From Lolium rigidum (taxonomy: Eukaryota > Streptophyta > Magnoliopsida > Poales > Poaceae), in NCBI RefSeq assembly GCF_022539505.1, contig NC_061510.1:40077047-40141046 (forward strand): a DNA stretch of 64,000 bases, written 5' to 3'. Positions 32,174 through 44,021 of this stretch are shown here, one piece after another (within the stretch, counting starts at the first letter, position 1; each line of letters begins with the position of its first letter). A model generated the notes under the pieces. It ran no database searches and was not told the DNA's origin. It saw only the letters and a program-made list of their open reading frames with translations. The translations under genes were made by a program, and so were the position numbers.

Positions 32174-33612
32174 CTCCGCCATCCTTGAGTGTTTTGGGGA
32201 GGTTACCGGGCCTCTTTCAAAAGAGCACAGTCGCTCCTATTATATGCCAAGATATCAACCTTGATGACGGGCTTGGCAGGCTTCCGGTTATCCCTTCCTC
32301 CTTCCCAATGAAGTATTTGGGTATCCCACTATCCCACTGTCGGTTTGGACGCTTAAAAGAGTGTATTTTCAACCCATTGAGGACAAAATGGGCAGTAAAC
32401 TTATTTCACTTTCGATGGAAAGAATATCAATGTGGCCGGTCGGGGGGGGGGGGGCTCGTATCAAATATGTCGTCACGAGGCTCCTTCACCTCCATGAACA
32501 AGATTGAGAGTACATTTCTTTCGGCCGGCACGAGGGGGGTCTCCAGGGGTAAACGCAAGTTGAATTGGAAGCGGTTAATTTGTAGGCCAAAAAATCTAGG
32601 TAGTTTGGGTATTTCTTCATCTTGAAAAATTTGAAGGTACCCTTCATTTGCGACGACCTTGGTTCGAATGGCCTAACCCTACCAAGCTTTGGGTCGGTAT
32701 GGGCACCCATGCAAGGATGTTGACATGGATCTCTTCTATGCCGCCACTACCATTACCATAGGCAATGGTAAAATTGCCCCGTTTTGGGACTCTTCTTGGC
32801 TCAATGACGAAAAATCTAAAGATATTGCACCTCTCATCTATGAGGCTTCCTCAAGAAATAAGTGGAAAGTTTGATGGTGCCTCAGATCCATGAGTAAATT
32901 TGTCTTTGGGTGCAACTCGATGAAGTCCACCTCAACAAGGAGACCATTGACTCCATCTCTTGAAACCTCACTCCCAATGGTGATACTCCCTAGAATGCAA
33001 ATTGTTTGGGTGCCACTATTGCGAGTATGAATAAGTGGGTTTCGAAGGTTTGGGTGCCTCCGAAGATCAAATTCTTTGCTTGCTTGGCCATTTGAAATAA
33101 GATTTGGATGACAGATCGTCTTGAGAAGAGAGGGTGGAATAATTGCGGCCTTTGTCCCCTTTGCAAGAAAACACAATAGACAACAACTCACGTTTTCTCA
33201 CATTGCCGTTTTTCTAAGAGGTTTTGGGGTATGGTAAAAGATTGGCTTGTGATCTCCTCCATCCAAACTCATATGTGGACGAAGGAACTTTTCTCAAAAC
33301 TTGCCGGACTATGATGGCTTGGAAGGCCGTTCCAAACCCAATGGCCTTGGCTTCCCTCATAATGCTTGTAAGTTGAATAATTTGGAAGAAGCCGAATGCA
33401 AGAGTATTTAACAACAAAGCCGCACTTCCGGTTATTCTTATTGAGACCATTAAAAGTGAGGCTAAACTTTAAATTTCTGTGGTGTTAAGCATTTGAGTTT
33501 TGTATTAGCGGAAGAGTAATCTCTTAGGAACCTCGTTTTGTTTCGTCTTGTCAAGATTCTTCTTATTTAATGAAAATGGTGGCAACAGACCCTCTCAAAA
33601 AAAGAAAAAAAT
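32174..33612 (+). mobile_element. LINE fragment 3 of 3 (RT C-terminus, zinc-binding domain, tail)
   Basis: Continues the LINE frame from 24578: LSAILECFGEVTGL, then SSFPMKYLGIPLSHCR, typical of the plant LINE RT thumb. Later SMNKIESTFLSAGTR and KVWVPPKIKFFACLA lead to a zf-RVT-like zinc segment with NNCGLCPLCKKT and a following H...C. The frame is broken by many stops and shifts. A run of 13 G lies at 32442-32454. The 3' end is an A-rich tail (33596-33612) after a short untranslated part, as expected for a LINE. Confidence 0.75.
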
Positions 33613-35650
33613 TGGTCGGATCTGTACATCTCATTGTCCCCAGGCTATTAAGCAACCGATCGAAAACAACATTCACCGATATCGCCTCAAAGCAGAGTAG
33701 GCCGCGCGCGTCCTCCTCCTCCAAAGCATCCCCTGCCGGGAGAAACCTTCACGGGACCAGCTAGCAGCAGTAGCTTCATCGCAATCAATGGCCGAAACAG
33801 ATAGCTGAGGGAAAGGTACGTGGGCACTGTCACGTAGCTGCGGTTGTGTACGCGCGTACGTATCCACACATGATCGATCAAACTGATGTCCAGTCCCCGT
33901 CGACGCACACGTGACCGATCGCGTCGACGATCTCCCCTTCTGCTCGCACATCTCCATCGCATCGATCGATCCGTGTGCCTAGCTACCAGCTGCCGCCGAT
34001 CGAGTTAGGCAGTTAGTGCCGCTATAGCACCGCTAGTTAGTGCTGCTTGCAGCTATGCTTATCTCTTTTAGGTTTGCTGCATGCGTTAAGCGAGTCAGTC
34101 ACCTAGGTATAGCAGCTAGTTAAACGTTCGAGCGGTTTGCGTGCATGCATATCAAGGTTTTGGGCACAGGTACCGTAAGAAAAGAAATCTTTTAGGGGGT
34201 TGAGACTTTCGGTATCCATGGACCATGGTTATTGACGGGATTCTCAAACAAAATTTGAAATCAATTTGACAATGCCTAAATATTTTTAATAGAATTGTCG
34301 GATGAGGAGGCGTAGGAAGCTCGGGATAAATGAGTTGGAGCATGAGAAGCGAATCAGGTTGGAGTTGGACCAACCAATTTGTCCAGATTCAAACGGATTG
34401 AGATTATTTTTAGCTGTAAACTAGCTTACTGACGAGCTGGACAGTTGGGGAAGTGCATACTTCTGGAGGATAACATGAGTAATAAATAGGAAAAAGAAGG
34501 AGAACAATACTTGATGATTCCAACCAACATACCGACACACATACGCCTCACTATGTTCAGAAGGTGATATCTATATATATTCGGTCTTTGGGGAACATAA
34601 AGCACTACCTCCTAAAAGAGCACGAAACACAAGTTTTTTACTTTATCGACCCACCTTCAGAAAAAAAGAGAGTATGTTTTCGGCTCTAGCTGGGTCTATT
34701 TTGTTTTTTTAAAGGAGGCCGAAAAATGCCAATTCCGCTTAGCTATCCATTTTGCTTCACTTTTCGCCGCCCTAGCTGGATACCTTACGCGCAGTTCTGT
34801 TCCGTCTTTTTGGTGGATCGGTTACTGGACGACAGTCGTGGTAATTAACCAAATCCTGATGTATACCAATATGCGGAATGTGTAGGGCTGATCCGTGGAT
34901 AGCGTAGCATCGATGCAGCATTGTTGCATGGGCAACTTGTGAAGTGTGGGCATGGAAGGGAAGCAAGTGAGGCGTGCATGCTTCCATCAGCTGGTTACTG
35001 CTGCTGGGTCCTCGGGGGCCAAGATGTCCATGTGATGAGCAGTACCGTGCGTACGTGCAATGAGTGGCAGAGTGATTGGAGGATCTGGATCCTGTGCCTC
35101 CGATCAAGCAAGTGCGCTGGGCGCGCGCGCGGCCACGCTCTTACCGCGTAGGTACGCATGGATAGAGTTCCTATTCATTTCGTGGCCCGCTTCATCGGCG
35201 CAGCAGCCGACGACGACGCCCTGTACCTGTACGTGCACTGAATCGCTGCCTATCGAACGGAGTGCTCAAGATTTTTGATTTGCCGATTGTGCTCCATGCA
35301 GAGAGCCCGGCCTGTTGTCTCTTCTCCGAGCTATTTTCCCGGTGGCAGTCGTTGTCGCTGGAGGCCGGATATGCCGGATCCATGGAAATCGGGCCGTGCG
35401 TACAGACAGGATCCGGGTCTTGTGCAATCGTGCTCTACCCCGCCGCCATTAATTTTGTTTTGGCGTTCGTCCGGTGGTGGGCGGGGCAGACAGAGCGAGG
35501 AGTCGCACGCCCGGCGGAGCGGCAGGAGCAGGACGCCGCAGGAGCCTATCAAGTGGATCAGTATCTGTTCATAACTGCATACCGCTGTAAACAAGAAAAG
35601 CTGCATCTGTACATGAGCTAAAAGGATCTGCATTGTACATGTACTAACGA
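33613..35650. other. Unassigned intergenic DNA, partly GC-rich
   Basis: No protein family or repeat terminus was recognised. The frames at 33673-33957, 34772-35107 and 35262-35621 overlap on both strands and lack motifs. Several short GC-rich islands (33690-33960, 35100-35560) contrast with the AT-rich DNA to the right and could be old gene or promoter debris, but no exon structure was supported. Confidence 0.4.
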
Positions 35651-36647
35651 CCTTACCGGAATGAGCTCACACGCCGAGTGTACCTTCCCGGGTGCAATTT
35701 GCAGAGTGTTTACATATGAATGCACTCGGTATTGTCAAAATGTCCATTTCAAATGCCGCTATCGATAGACGTCGGGACCAACTTTGCCGAGTATCTTTTG
35801 AAAAGCAAATTAGGAAACAAGGAAATAAAACATTGTGTGCATTTTGGCTGGTAAACTGTGTTTCCAAAGGAAGAGGTTCTACCTTTTTGCATCAAAATTT
35901 CATTTACCAGTTTAGGTGCAAAATTAGGGTTTTTTCAAATGCAAAAAAGTAATGTGCAAAAGTAGGCATTACATAGGAGACATCCTTAGATGATTGCAAG
36001 ATTCAACCTTTGCTATGAATGGTCATGCCAACAACTTTAACCACATTTTAAACAATAAGGAACAAAATAAAAATAATCTTCCACATAGTAAATGTCCAAA
36101 ATAAGGAACTCAAATTTGCACATTTTATAATAAGGAACTCAAAGTTAAATTAAGAGTATGCTGATAGTTTGCTCTATTTTTAAAAATAATAAAGGCGCAC
36201 AAGTTACCATTACATGGGAGATCCGTTAAAAGTTTTGCAAGAATCAACCCCTTGGTACTAATTGTCATGCCGATAATTTTGACAATATTTTAAAATCTGC
36301 AGTAGAAAATTAAAATACAAGGTAATATTCACAAATAAAAAATAGAAAAAATTGATTTTGACATTTTTTTTTTGGAAAAACCTTCAAAAAACAATAGACT
36401 ATCATCTATATACATTCATGGATTTAAAGTTAAATGACCATATTCATGCCATGGCAAAGGTGTCCATATTTGGTATGGAAGTTCATTTTGGCATGACAAA
36501 AAATAATGCCAAAATAGTCTAAAAGTTAAATCTTAATTTTATGAAGTGAGTGAAAATACGGTAAAAAATAACAACACTATTATTTTCGTTCAATCTATGC
36601 CATATTTAATGTACAATTGTCAGCTTTTACAAACTTGAAAACCTTGA
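35651..36647. other. AT-rich DNA with degenerate direct repeats
   Basis: No gene seen. It holds diverged copies of a block containing 'ttgcaag..tcaacc' and 'aatggtcatgcc' at about 35966-36060 and 36205-36300, with a third copy at about 37140-37220. Another shared string (GATAGTTTGCTCTA) occurs at 36160 and 37109. Confidence 0.45.
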
Positions 36648-37022
36648 GGGCTTGTTTGATTCATAGGATAGAAAAAGTGGAGGAATAGGAAAAATGGAGG
36701 ATTGCTATGACGTGTCCCCTTGAATCACATGGGAAAGAAACCTATGAGAATTGGTACCATTAGTTGTTTTATGGTATCATAGGGAAGTCATAGGAAAGTT
36801 TTATAGAGATTGAGTGCATATCATAGTTGTCATAGACACATGGAATTTTTTTCAAGAGATCTAACCTCTTGTTAGAAATCCTATAGGACTGTACTATGAG
36901 AAACCATTCATAGGAGTTTTAGAGGGTTCGATCCTTTGGATCAAACGAGCACTAAAGGAAAATTTCCTATGGGTAAAAATCCCACAAGATTGTTTTAGAA
37001 ATCCTTTAAATCAAACAAGCCC
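36648..37022. mobile_element. Tourist-like MITE (PIF/Harbinger type)
   Basis: 375 bp with perfect 14 bp terminal inverted repeats GGGCTTGTTTGATT (36648-36661) and its complement (37009-37022). The flanking trinucleotides are TGA and TTA, compatible with a mutated TWA target duplication. It is AT-rich and has no ORF. Such elements are moved in trans by Harbinger transposases. An extra imperfect copy of the right terminus lies inside at 36932-36950. Confidence 0.72.
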
Positions 37023-37995
37023 TTAGCTACCTTTTTCATTTAAAGGACTTTGTGATGATTTTATTGGAAATAGGTTAAATTTGAACTACATGTGCGCATG
37101 ATAGTTTGCTCTAATTTATTTTTCAAAAAAAACATTTTAAGATACACAAATAGTTATTTTATGACTTTTGCCTCAAGGTTTCACAAAAACCACCCCTTCA
37201 TACTAATGGTCATACCGGTAAGTTTTCCTACTTGAAATGATTAACATGAATTTTATAAATGGAATTTTTATCATCTATGAACATCAATGCCTTTCAAGCT
37301 AAATTCTCATATTTGTATAACAGCATTATAGCATAATTTATAACAATGCCTCCTTTTCTGAGCGTTTTAGGCACTCAACATATTAGGTTATATAATCAGT
37401 GGACCCACCCTGTTGGGTTTAGCTAAATAGAAGAGCCGAACATGTCCGCGCTTAACAAGCGGAAAGACGTGCTACCCGCCACAACCTGGTACTAGGTAAG
37501 GGTGCGGCTAGCGTTTGATCAATCGAGATTAGGTTAATTCTCGGTCAAGTTAGTTATCCATAATTGACTAGAACCCTCTCACATTTTCCTTTTCGAGGCC
37601 TTTCCCACCACATGTATTATTAGAAACCCAATAACGAGCTTCAAAATAAATAATTATAAATTCACTTACATCTTACGATATAAAAATCCCACCTTATCCG
37701 GTGTAGTTTTTGGACAACACAAATCATAATCGCATGCAAAAAAACGTCGGTGGATGAGAATTCTCTACAGCGAATAAGGTCAGCATACATAAATTCACCA
37801 TGGTTGCACCTATACAGGCAGATGTATACGTCATGTTAGGTCCAAAGATGGCATTTATTAGTGACACATTAGCTAAAATCGGGTATATCTCATGCCGATG
37901 TGGATTGAACTTGATGTTTACCGTGAATAGTCCTGTCAATCACTTCTCTATTACAGGTGTGGTCTACCACCATCCAGGCTGGTATACAACAAAAA
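37023..37995. other. Unassigned AT-rich DNA
   Basis: No supported gene. It includes the third degenerate repeat block (about 37109-37220). The stretch 37730-37990 contains overlapping short frames on both strands without motifs, and ends at the Helitron terminus. Confidence 0.4.
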
Positions 37996-38530
37996 CTAGT
38001 TGATACCCCGCGCGTTGCGGCGGGCATTAGCGATGATTTTCTTGTATATAAAAATAGCACAAATAATCTATGAAAACAATGTTTGTTTGGAAGTGCAAGC
38101 ATATAGCTAACCCTTGTCTTTTGTTGCATGTTCCCACGGGAATGATATATACATGAAAAATATAGCTCCTTTAGAGAATAGTATATTTTCTTATAATACC
38201 ACATGATTTCATCATTATCTTAATGGTTAAGTTTACACCAACCCTTTCTGTTTGAGATAGTACACCACTTATCCATTTTATTTGTTAAGAAAATATTTAT
38301 TTTAATTGCACAAAATAATTGATTTGTACTGCACTATATGGATTTTTCTCTGCTCGTTAGACATGTAAACAGAGTTAGTTCTCAGATAATCTTTTAACAT
38401 CGTGTGGCAGCTATCTTTTTCACCTGAATTACACCCTGATGTATTCCATTACACATCTGTTGTACATGTGGTATTGAATTCACTTCTTCATTCCGTTAAA
38501 AAAATCCACTTCTTTATACGTTACTTGAAT

Positions 38531-38832
38531 GAGGAGGATACATGCACCAGAAGGGATGGCTGGTTGCAGGCAGCTGATCTTTCTTACCATCAGATTGTTC
38601 CAGCTGATCTTGAAACACCTTTGGTCCAGCACCCTAAAATTGTTGATTAAGCTGACATAACGTTGTCTATCTTCCTGCACTTAAACCTGTTTCTTTTTCC
38701 TTGTTGTTACACGGTGTTGAAGATGGCGAAGCTGTAGAGATACCTACAGCATTCGTCGTGAGGAAATCTGGAAGCGCTCTGACCGGTATGCAAGTGATGG
38801 AGTATGTGGCCAAGCAGCTACATAGATGCTAG
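38531..38832 (+). pseudogene. Captured 4-coumarate:CoA-ligase-like gene fragment
   Basis: Two coding blocks. The first (38531-38650) reads RRDGWLQAADL, like DGWLxTGDL of the adenylate-forming family, then QIVPADLETPLVQHPKIVD, like the family's Q(V/I)xPAELExxLxxHPxIxD. The second (38716-38832) reads [31 protein letters not shown], matching the C-terminal lid of 4CL-like ligases (phenylpropanoid or OPC-8/acyl activation). An intron-like T-rich gap separates them, with a stop at 38648-38650. The segment encoding the FKYKGY-type hinge is missing. It is a fragment inside the Helitron and non-functional. Confidence 0.65.
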
Positions 38833-39464
38833 ACCACTGTTTCGTTCCTTGAAATTGCCATTAATGCCATGGCATAACAGTATTCCTAAAAATATTATAC
38901 CAATCAAATATGACAAAATTCTAAGATATATCGGGATATTAGTTGTTGTGTAATTTTAAGAAACAAAACTATTTGAAAAAATGGGAACTGTCAGCATATG
39001 CAAGTTGGAGACACGTACCGTTTGGAATAGACCTTCTCTGACGCAGTTGCTCCGAGGGAATGGCTAGTTGCACTATTAGAATTTCTCTTCAGCAGTATGC
39101 TAATAAGCTAGCCTGCCATTTTGGCAAACTGTATGTTGGCATTCCATCAATTAATGCATATGTCACTCACAATTAAAAAAACATTCAGATCATGCAGCTG
39201 CATGTTGCAACGTTCCCAATCTAGCATTTTTACCCAAGATATAGGCTATCTTTTTAACTAAAATCAAATAGGACAAACTGATGAGGAGATGGATGTCAAG
39301 TTCAGAGAAAAAGACGGGGGCTGAGGGACCTAGTCTCACCTGATTGATAGATTATCGCCGCAACATTGGTTCACGGGGCTCTACTCTGCAATATTGATCT
39401 GCTTCACCTTTTCCTTTTGGCCACCACTGACGTTATGATGTTATAGATATATTTTCTTCTTTGA

Positions 39465-39710
39465 TTGGATCTTGAGGTTGTCACCACACGGGCTTCCGAC
39501 GCAGCACCTGTACGGACTGGTTCAGGTTGGCGGTTGGCGGCAGAAGCAGCATCGCCGAGAGAGACCGGGGATACGCCGCATCGCTGGCAGGGCTCTGTAC
39601 ACGACCATCACGAACCGATTGAAGATCTGCACGCTCAAATACTGGCTCATGTAGAACATGCATCAGCGGGGCAGGGAGCACGCGCGGATCGGCGGATGCA
39701 TTGGGATTAG
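39465..39710. other. GC-rich block of unknown origin inside the Helitron
   Basis: An 81-codon plus-strand frame and a 66-codon minus-strand frame overlap in a block that is much more GC-rich than the surrounding Helitron sequence. This suggests a second captured gene piece. No family recognised. Confidence 0.35.
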
Positions 39711-40062
39711 AAGATGAGGAGAATGTTTGAGGAGGGATGGAGAGAAACGCCAGCCTATATATCGGTTAAGTAATCACGGGACGAAGATGAAGTGAAACGA
39801 CGCATGGTTAGTGGTGAATAACATAATCCTGCGCGGTTGCACGCGTCAGTTGCAGAATACAAACCGGCATCAGAAATCGTCTCGGGGACAATCGACCTGA
39901 TACCACATGAAACCATGACATGAGAACTGCGCGAGGGATAACCACGACCGTATATTTGAAATCTGACGTATAGAAACAATTAGGGTGATGTGGCAGCATT
40001 AGATTTCAGCTTGCAAACATTAAATGATTCTTAGTGGGGATGAACTTTATAGATATTATAGA

Positions 40063-41174
40063 TATTAATACTGGAGTTACAGAGGGAACAAATGCTGCGG
40101 GACTTCAATCATCAATTACTGGGTACAATAAATATATATAAGCAGTTTTTCTCAAATTCTTGTCGTTTTAATTTGTGTACGAATGATCAACCACATCTCA
40201 CTAACAATTGTGGCCCACTAAATTTTAATCATTACCTATGGGGTCTTTGAACAAGCGAGATCCGGATTAACATGAGGCCCAAAGTTGTGCCTCACTAACT
40301 GATCGACCAATTAAGCTAACCATAAATGTCACAACTATCCTATATTACAAGGACACTTGATTTCTAACGACGCCATCACACTTCCCCTCTTCACTTCTTA
40401 ACCTAGGTCTCGCAACATTTTTCTCTCTATGGAATTTAGATGTCGCAACATTATACTGTCCACCACGAACCATAAATTTTATCCTCATCTCTTCTAGTTG
40501 AGCTTTAGAACAAAAGTTGTTGGTTGACCTTGGCTGGTATCGCCCGATATGCTCATGGCACGCTAACACTGGAACCTTCCACCGTCGTCTTAGTTCTGTA
40601 TGTATCTTCTCCATCTCCTCTTGGTCTTCGTCTTTCATCTATTTCCACGTGCTTTATCTTGTTTTTCTTTTTTTTCCTTTTTAATTGATATTTTCTCTAT
40701 TTCACATCATCGATATTTTTTTATTTCATATATGCCGCATGGATTGCTGCTTGGATGATGTCATGCAGATTGGTGACGAGGCTGTTGGAATCACAAAGAT
40801 CTTCCAACCCAACGCGAGCTTTCAGTGCATTGGAATTCTATAACTTATATACTATTGATGTAAATAGAATATTATATCTTAAATATAATTGAAATTCTGA
40901 TTTTAGTGTGACGAGCATAAATTTATTAGCTAATTGTGATCAAGTATTTCTTGGCGATATCAAAACATAATTAGGGGAAACAAGGCAACGCTAGGACTTG
41001 CATGTCATGTTGTAGTGTCAACATATTCTTTTAAGTATAAAGTCAAAAACTATGTGTGCATATACAATTGCATGTTCCTATGTGATCACATACTTATGTG
41101 TAATTACACATCTATACAAAATTGCATACATTGCAATTAGGTATATAAGGAAAAAAATGCATAGATATGTGCAA
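40063..41174. other. Unassigned AT-rich DNA with one unrecognised ORF
   Basis: A 97-codon minus-strand frame at 40345-40638 (rich in Lys, Arg and Glu at the start) has no recognisable domain. The rest is AT-rich without repeat structure, except for TGCA/ACAT-rich simple sequence beginning near 41050. Confidence 0.4.
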
Positions 41175-41400
41175 GAGTTCCCAATCGCACATATAAAGAT
41201 ACATTTAAATTACACATATACACATGTATGTGTACACATAATAAAATCAAGAGTTCTCAATCGCACATATATAGATACATTTAAATTACACACATATACG
41301 CATGTATGTGTACACACAATAAAGGCAAGAGTTCTCAATTGCATATATACATAATTACACATCTACATGTAACTGCACATAAAAATTCATAGATTTGCAA
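41175..41400. repeat. Minisatellite, 76-78 bp units, ACAT/TGTA-rich
   Basis: Unit 1 at 41175-41250 and unit 2 at 41251-41328 both begin GAGTTCYCAATCGCACAT and end TAATAAARKCAA. A third partial and diverged unit follows from 41329. Inside each unit a near-palindrome (ACACATGTATGTGTACACA) can fold. Confidence 0.75.
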
Positions 41401-41452
41401 TAGCATATGTATATGCATACATATGCAATTGCATAACTATTGAAAGTACGAG

Positions 41453-43226
41453 TGAAGGAGATATGCCCTAGAGGCAATAATAAAGTGGTTATTATTTATA
41501 TCTTTATGTTTATGATAAATGTTTATAAATCATGCTATAATTGTATTAACCGAAACATTAGTACATGTGTGATATGTAGACAACAAAGAAGTCCCTAGTA
41601 TGCCTCTTAAACTAGCTTGTTGATTAATGGATAATTAGTTTCATAATCATGAACATTGGATGTTATTAATAACAAGGTTATATCATTATATGAATGATGT
41701 AATGGACACACCCAATTAAGCGTAGCATAAGATCTCGTCATTAAGTTATTTGCTATAAGCTTTCGATACATAGTTACCTAGTCCTTATGACCATGAGATC
41801 ATATAAATCACTTATACCGGAAAGGTACTTTGATTACACCAAACACCACTGCGTAAATGGGTGGCTATAAAGGTGGGATTAAGTATCCGGAAAGTATGAG
41901 TTGAGGCATATGGATCAACGAGTGGGATTTGTCCATCCCGATGACGGATAGATATACTCGGGCCCTCTCGGTGGAATGTCGTCTAATGTCTTGCAAGCAT
42001 ATGAATAAGTTCATAAGAGACCACATACCACGGTACGAGTAAAGAGTACTTGTCGGAGACGAGGTTGAACAAGGTATGGAGTGATACCGAAGATCAAACC
42101 TCGGACAAGTAAAATATCGCGTGACAAAGGGAATTGGTATTGTATGTGAATGGTTCATTCGATCACTAAAGTCATCGTTGAATATGTGGGAGTCATTATG
42201 GATCTCCAGATCCCGCTATTGGTTATTGGTCGGAGTGAGCACTCAACCATGTCCGCATAGTTCACGGGTGACACACTTAAAGTTGGATGTTGAAATGGTA
42301 GTACTTGAATATGGAATGGAGTTCGAATATTTGTTCGGAGTCCCGGATGAGATCCCGGACATCACGAGGAGTTCCGGAATGGTCTGGAGAATAAGATTCA
42401 TATATAGGATGTCATTTTATGTGAATTAAAATGTCGCGGAAGGTTCTATGGAAGGTTCTAGAAGGTTCTAGAAAAGTCCGGAAGAAACCACCAAGGAAGG
42501 TGGAGTCCACATGGGACTCCACCTCCATGGCCGGCCAACCCTAGTGGGGGAGGAGTCCCAAGTGGACTCCCCTTAGGGGCCGGCCACCCCCATATGGGAG
42601 GTGGAACTCCCACCTTTGGTGGGAGTCCTAGCTTGGCTAGGTTTCCCCTCCTTATGGAAGGTTTTTGGTTCGGGTCTTATTCGAAGACTTGGAGACCAAC
42701 TCTTGGGGATCCACCTATATAATGAGGGGCCAAGGGAGGGGGCCGGCCACCCCAAGACCACAACCTGGCCGCCCCCTTGAGTGGCCGGCCACCCCCTCCC
42801 AAACCCTAGCCGCCCCCTCTCCTCCATAGCTCCCGCGTGCTTTAGCGAAGCTCCGCCGGAGTTCTCCACCGCCACCGACACCACGCCGTCGTGCTTGTCG
42901 GATTCAAGAGGAGCTACTACTTCCGCTGCCCGCTGGAACGGGAGGTGGACGTCGTCTTCATCAACAACCGAACGTGTGACCGAGTACGGAGGTGCTGCCC
43001 GTTCGTGGCGCCGGAACCGATCGTGATCAAGATCTTCTACGCGCTTTTGCAAGTGGCAAGTGAACGTCTACCGCAGCAACAAGAGCCTCATCTTGTAGGC
43101 TTTGGAATCTCTTCAAGGGTGAGACTCGATACCCCCTCGTTGCTACCGTCATCTAGATTGCATCTTGGCTTGGATTGCGTGTTCGCGGTAGGAAAATTTT
43201 TGTTTTCTATGCAACGTTATCCTACA
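41453..43226 (+). repeat. LTR 1 of the copia element
   Basis: 1774 bp beginning TGAAGGAGATATGCCC and ending CCTACA, preceded by ACGAG. TATATAA at 42716-42722. By eye only about eight substitutions and a similar number of short indels separate it from LTR 2. Confidence 0.92.
42716..42722 (+). promoter_or_regulatory. TATA box of copia LTR 1
   Basis: TATATAA in CCACCTATATAATGAGG, in the last third of the LTR. The same box is in LTR 2 near 49511. Confidence 0.6.
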
Positions 43227-43228
43227 AG

Positions 43229-43240
43229 TGGTATCGAGCC
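43229..43240 (+). other. Primer binding site, copia unit 1
   Basis: TGGTATCGAGCC two bases after the LTR end, an imperfect match to initiator-Met-tRNA PBS. The second unit keeps the intact TGGTATCAGAGCC at 50022-50034. Confidence 0.8.
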
Positions 43241-44021
43241 GTGTCTATGCATAGATGGTTGCACGAGTAGAACACAATGGTTTTGTGGGCGTTGATGCTC
43301 TTGTTATCTTTAGTTGAGTACTTTGCATCTTTATGGCATAGTGGGATGAAGCGGCTCGGACTAACTTTACATGACCGCGTTCATGAGACTTGTTCCTCGT
43401 TCGACATGCAACTTGTATTGCATAAGAGGCTTTGCGGGTGTCTGTCTCTCCTACTATAGTGAAGATTCAATTTACTCTTCTATTGACAATATTAGTATCA
43501 CCGTTGTGGTTCATGTTCGTAGGTAGATTAGATCTCTCTCGAAAACCCTAAACCACGTAAAATATGCAAACCAAATTAGAGACGTCTAACTTGTTTTTGC
43601 GGGGTTTGGTGATGTGATATGGCCATAATGTGATGATGAATATGTATGAGATGATCATTATTGTATTGTGGCAACCGGCAGGAGCCTTATGGTTGTCTTT
43701 AATTTTCATGTTGAGTAGTATTTCAAAGTAGTTGTAATAGTTGCTACATGAGGTGAACAACCATGAAGACGGTGCCATGGACCTTGACGCTACGCCGACG
43801 ATGATGGAGATCATGCCCGAAGATGATGGAGATCATGTCCGTGCTTTGGAGATGAAGATCAAAGGCGCAAAGACAAAAGGGCCATATCATATCACATATG
43901 AACTGCATGTGATGTTAATCCTTTATGCATCTTATTTTGCTTAGATCGCGACGGTAGCATTATAAGATGATCCCTCACATTAATATCAAGATAATAAAGT
44001 GCTCTCCCCTCGTATGCACAG

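Larger units (their letters stand above)
37996..40062 (-). mobile_element. Probable Helitron, minus orientation, with captured gene exons
   Basis: Read on the minus strand, the 3' end is a GC hairpin (CCCGC-loop-GCGGG, plus strand 38005-38023) followed about ten bases later by CTAG and then T, the CTRR-end and A/T insertion site of Helitrons. The 5' end is proposed at 40062, where the minus strand reads TCTATAATATC after an A; an alternative start is near 40053. There is no terminal inverted repeat and no target duplication, as expected. It encodes no Rep/helicase, so it is non-autonomous. It carries acyl-CoA-ligase-like exons on the opposite strand. Confidence 0.6.

Noticed and set aside
35262..35621. 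Possible host gene in the GC-rich patch 34.9-35.6 kb
   Set aside because: Frames open on both strands, no motif, no splice structure or start context that would support a gene.
35668..35795. GCCGAGTGT / CACTCGG words suggesting a CACTA or Mutator terminus
   Set aside because: No paired terminal repeat, no target duplication and no clean boundary could be found.
40345..40638. 97-codon minus-strand ORF as a gene
   Set aside because: Single isolated frame with no recognised domain and no supporting flanking signals; kept only as an unrecognised ORF in the regional entry.
42500..43050. GC-rich ORFs on both strands in the copia LTRs (also 49252-49848)
   Set aside because: They fall within LTR sequence that is repeated in both LTRs; low-complexity Pro/Gly-rich translations typical of GC-rich U3/R.
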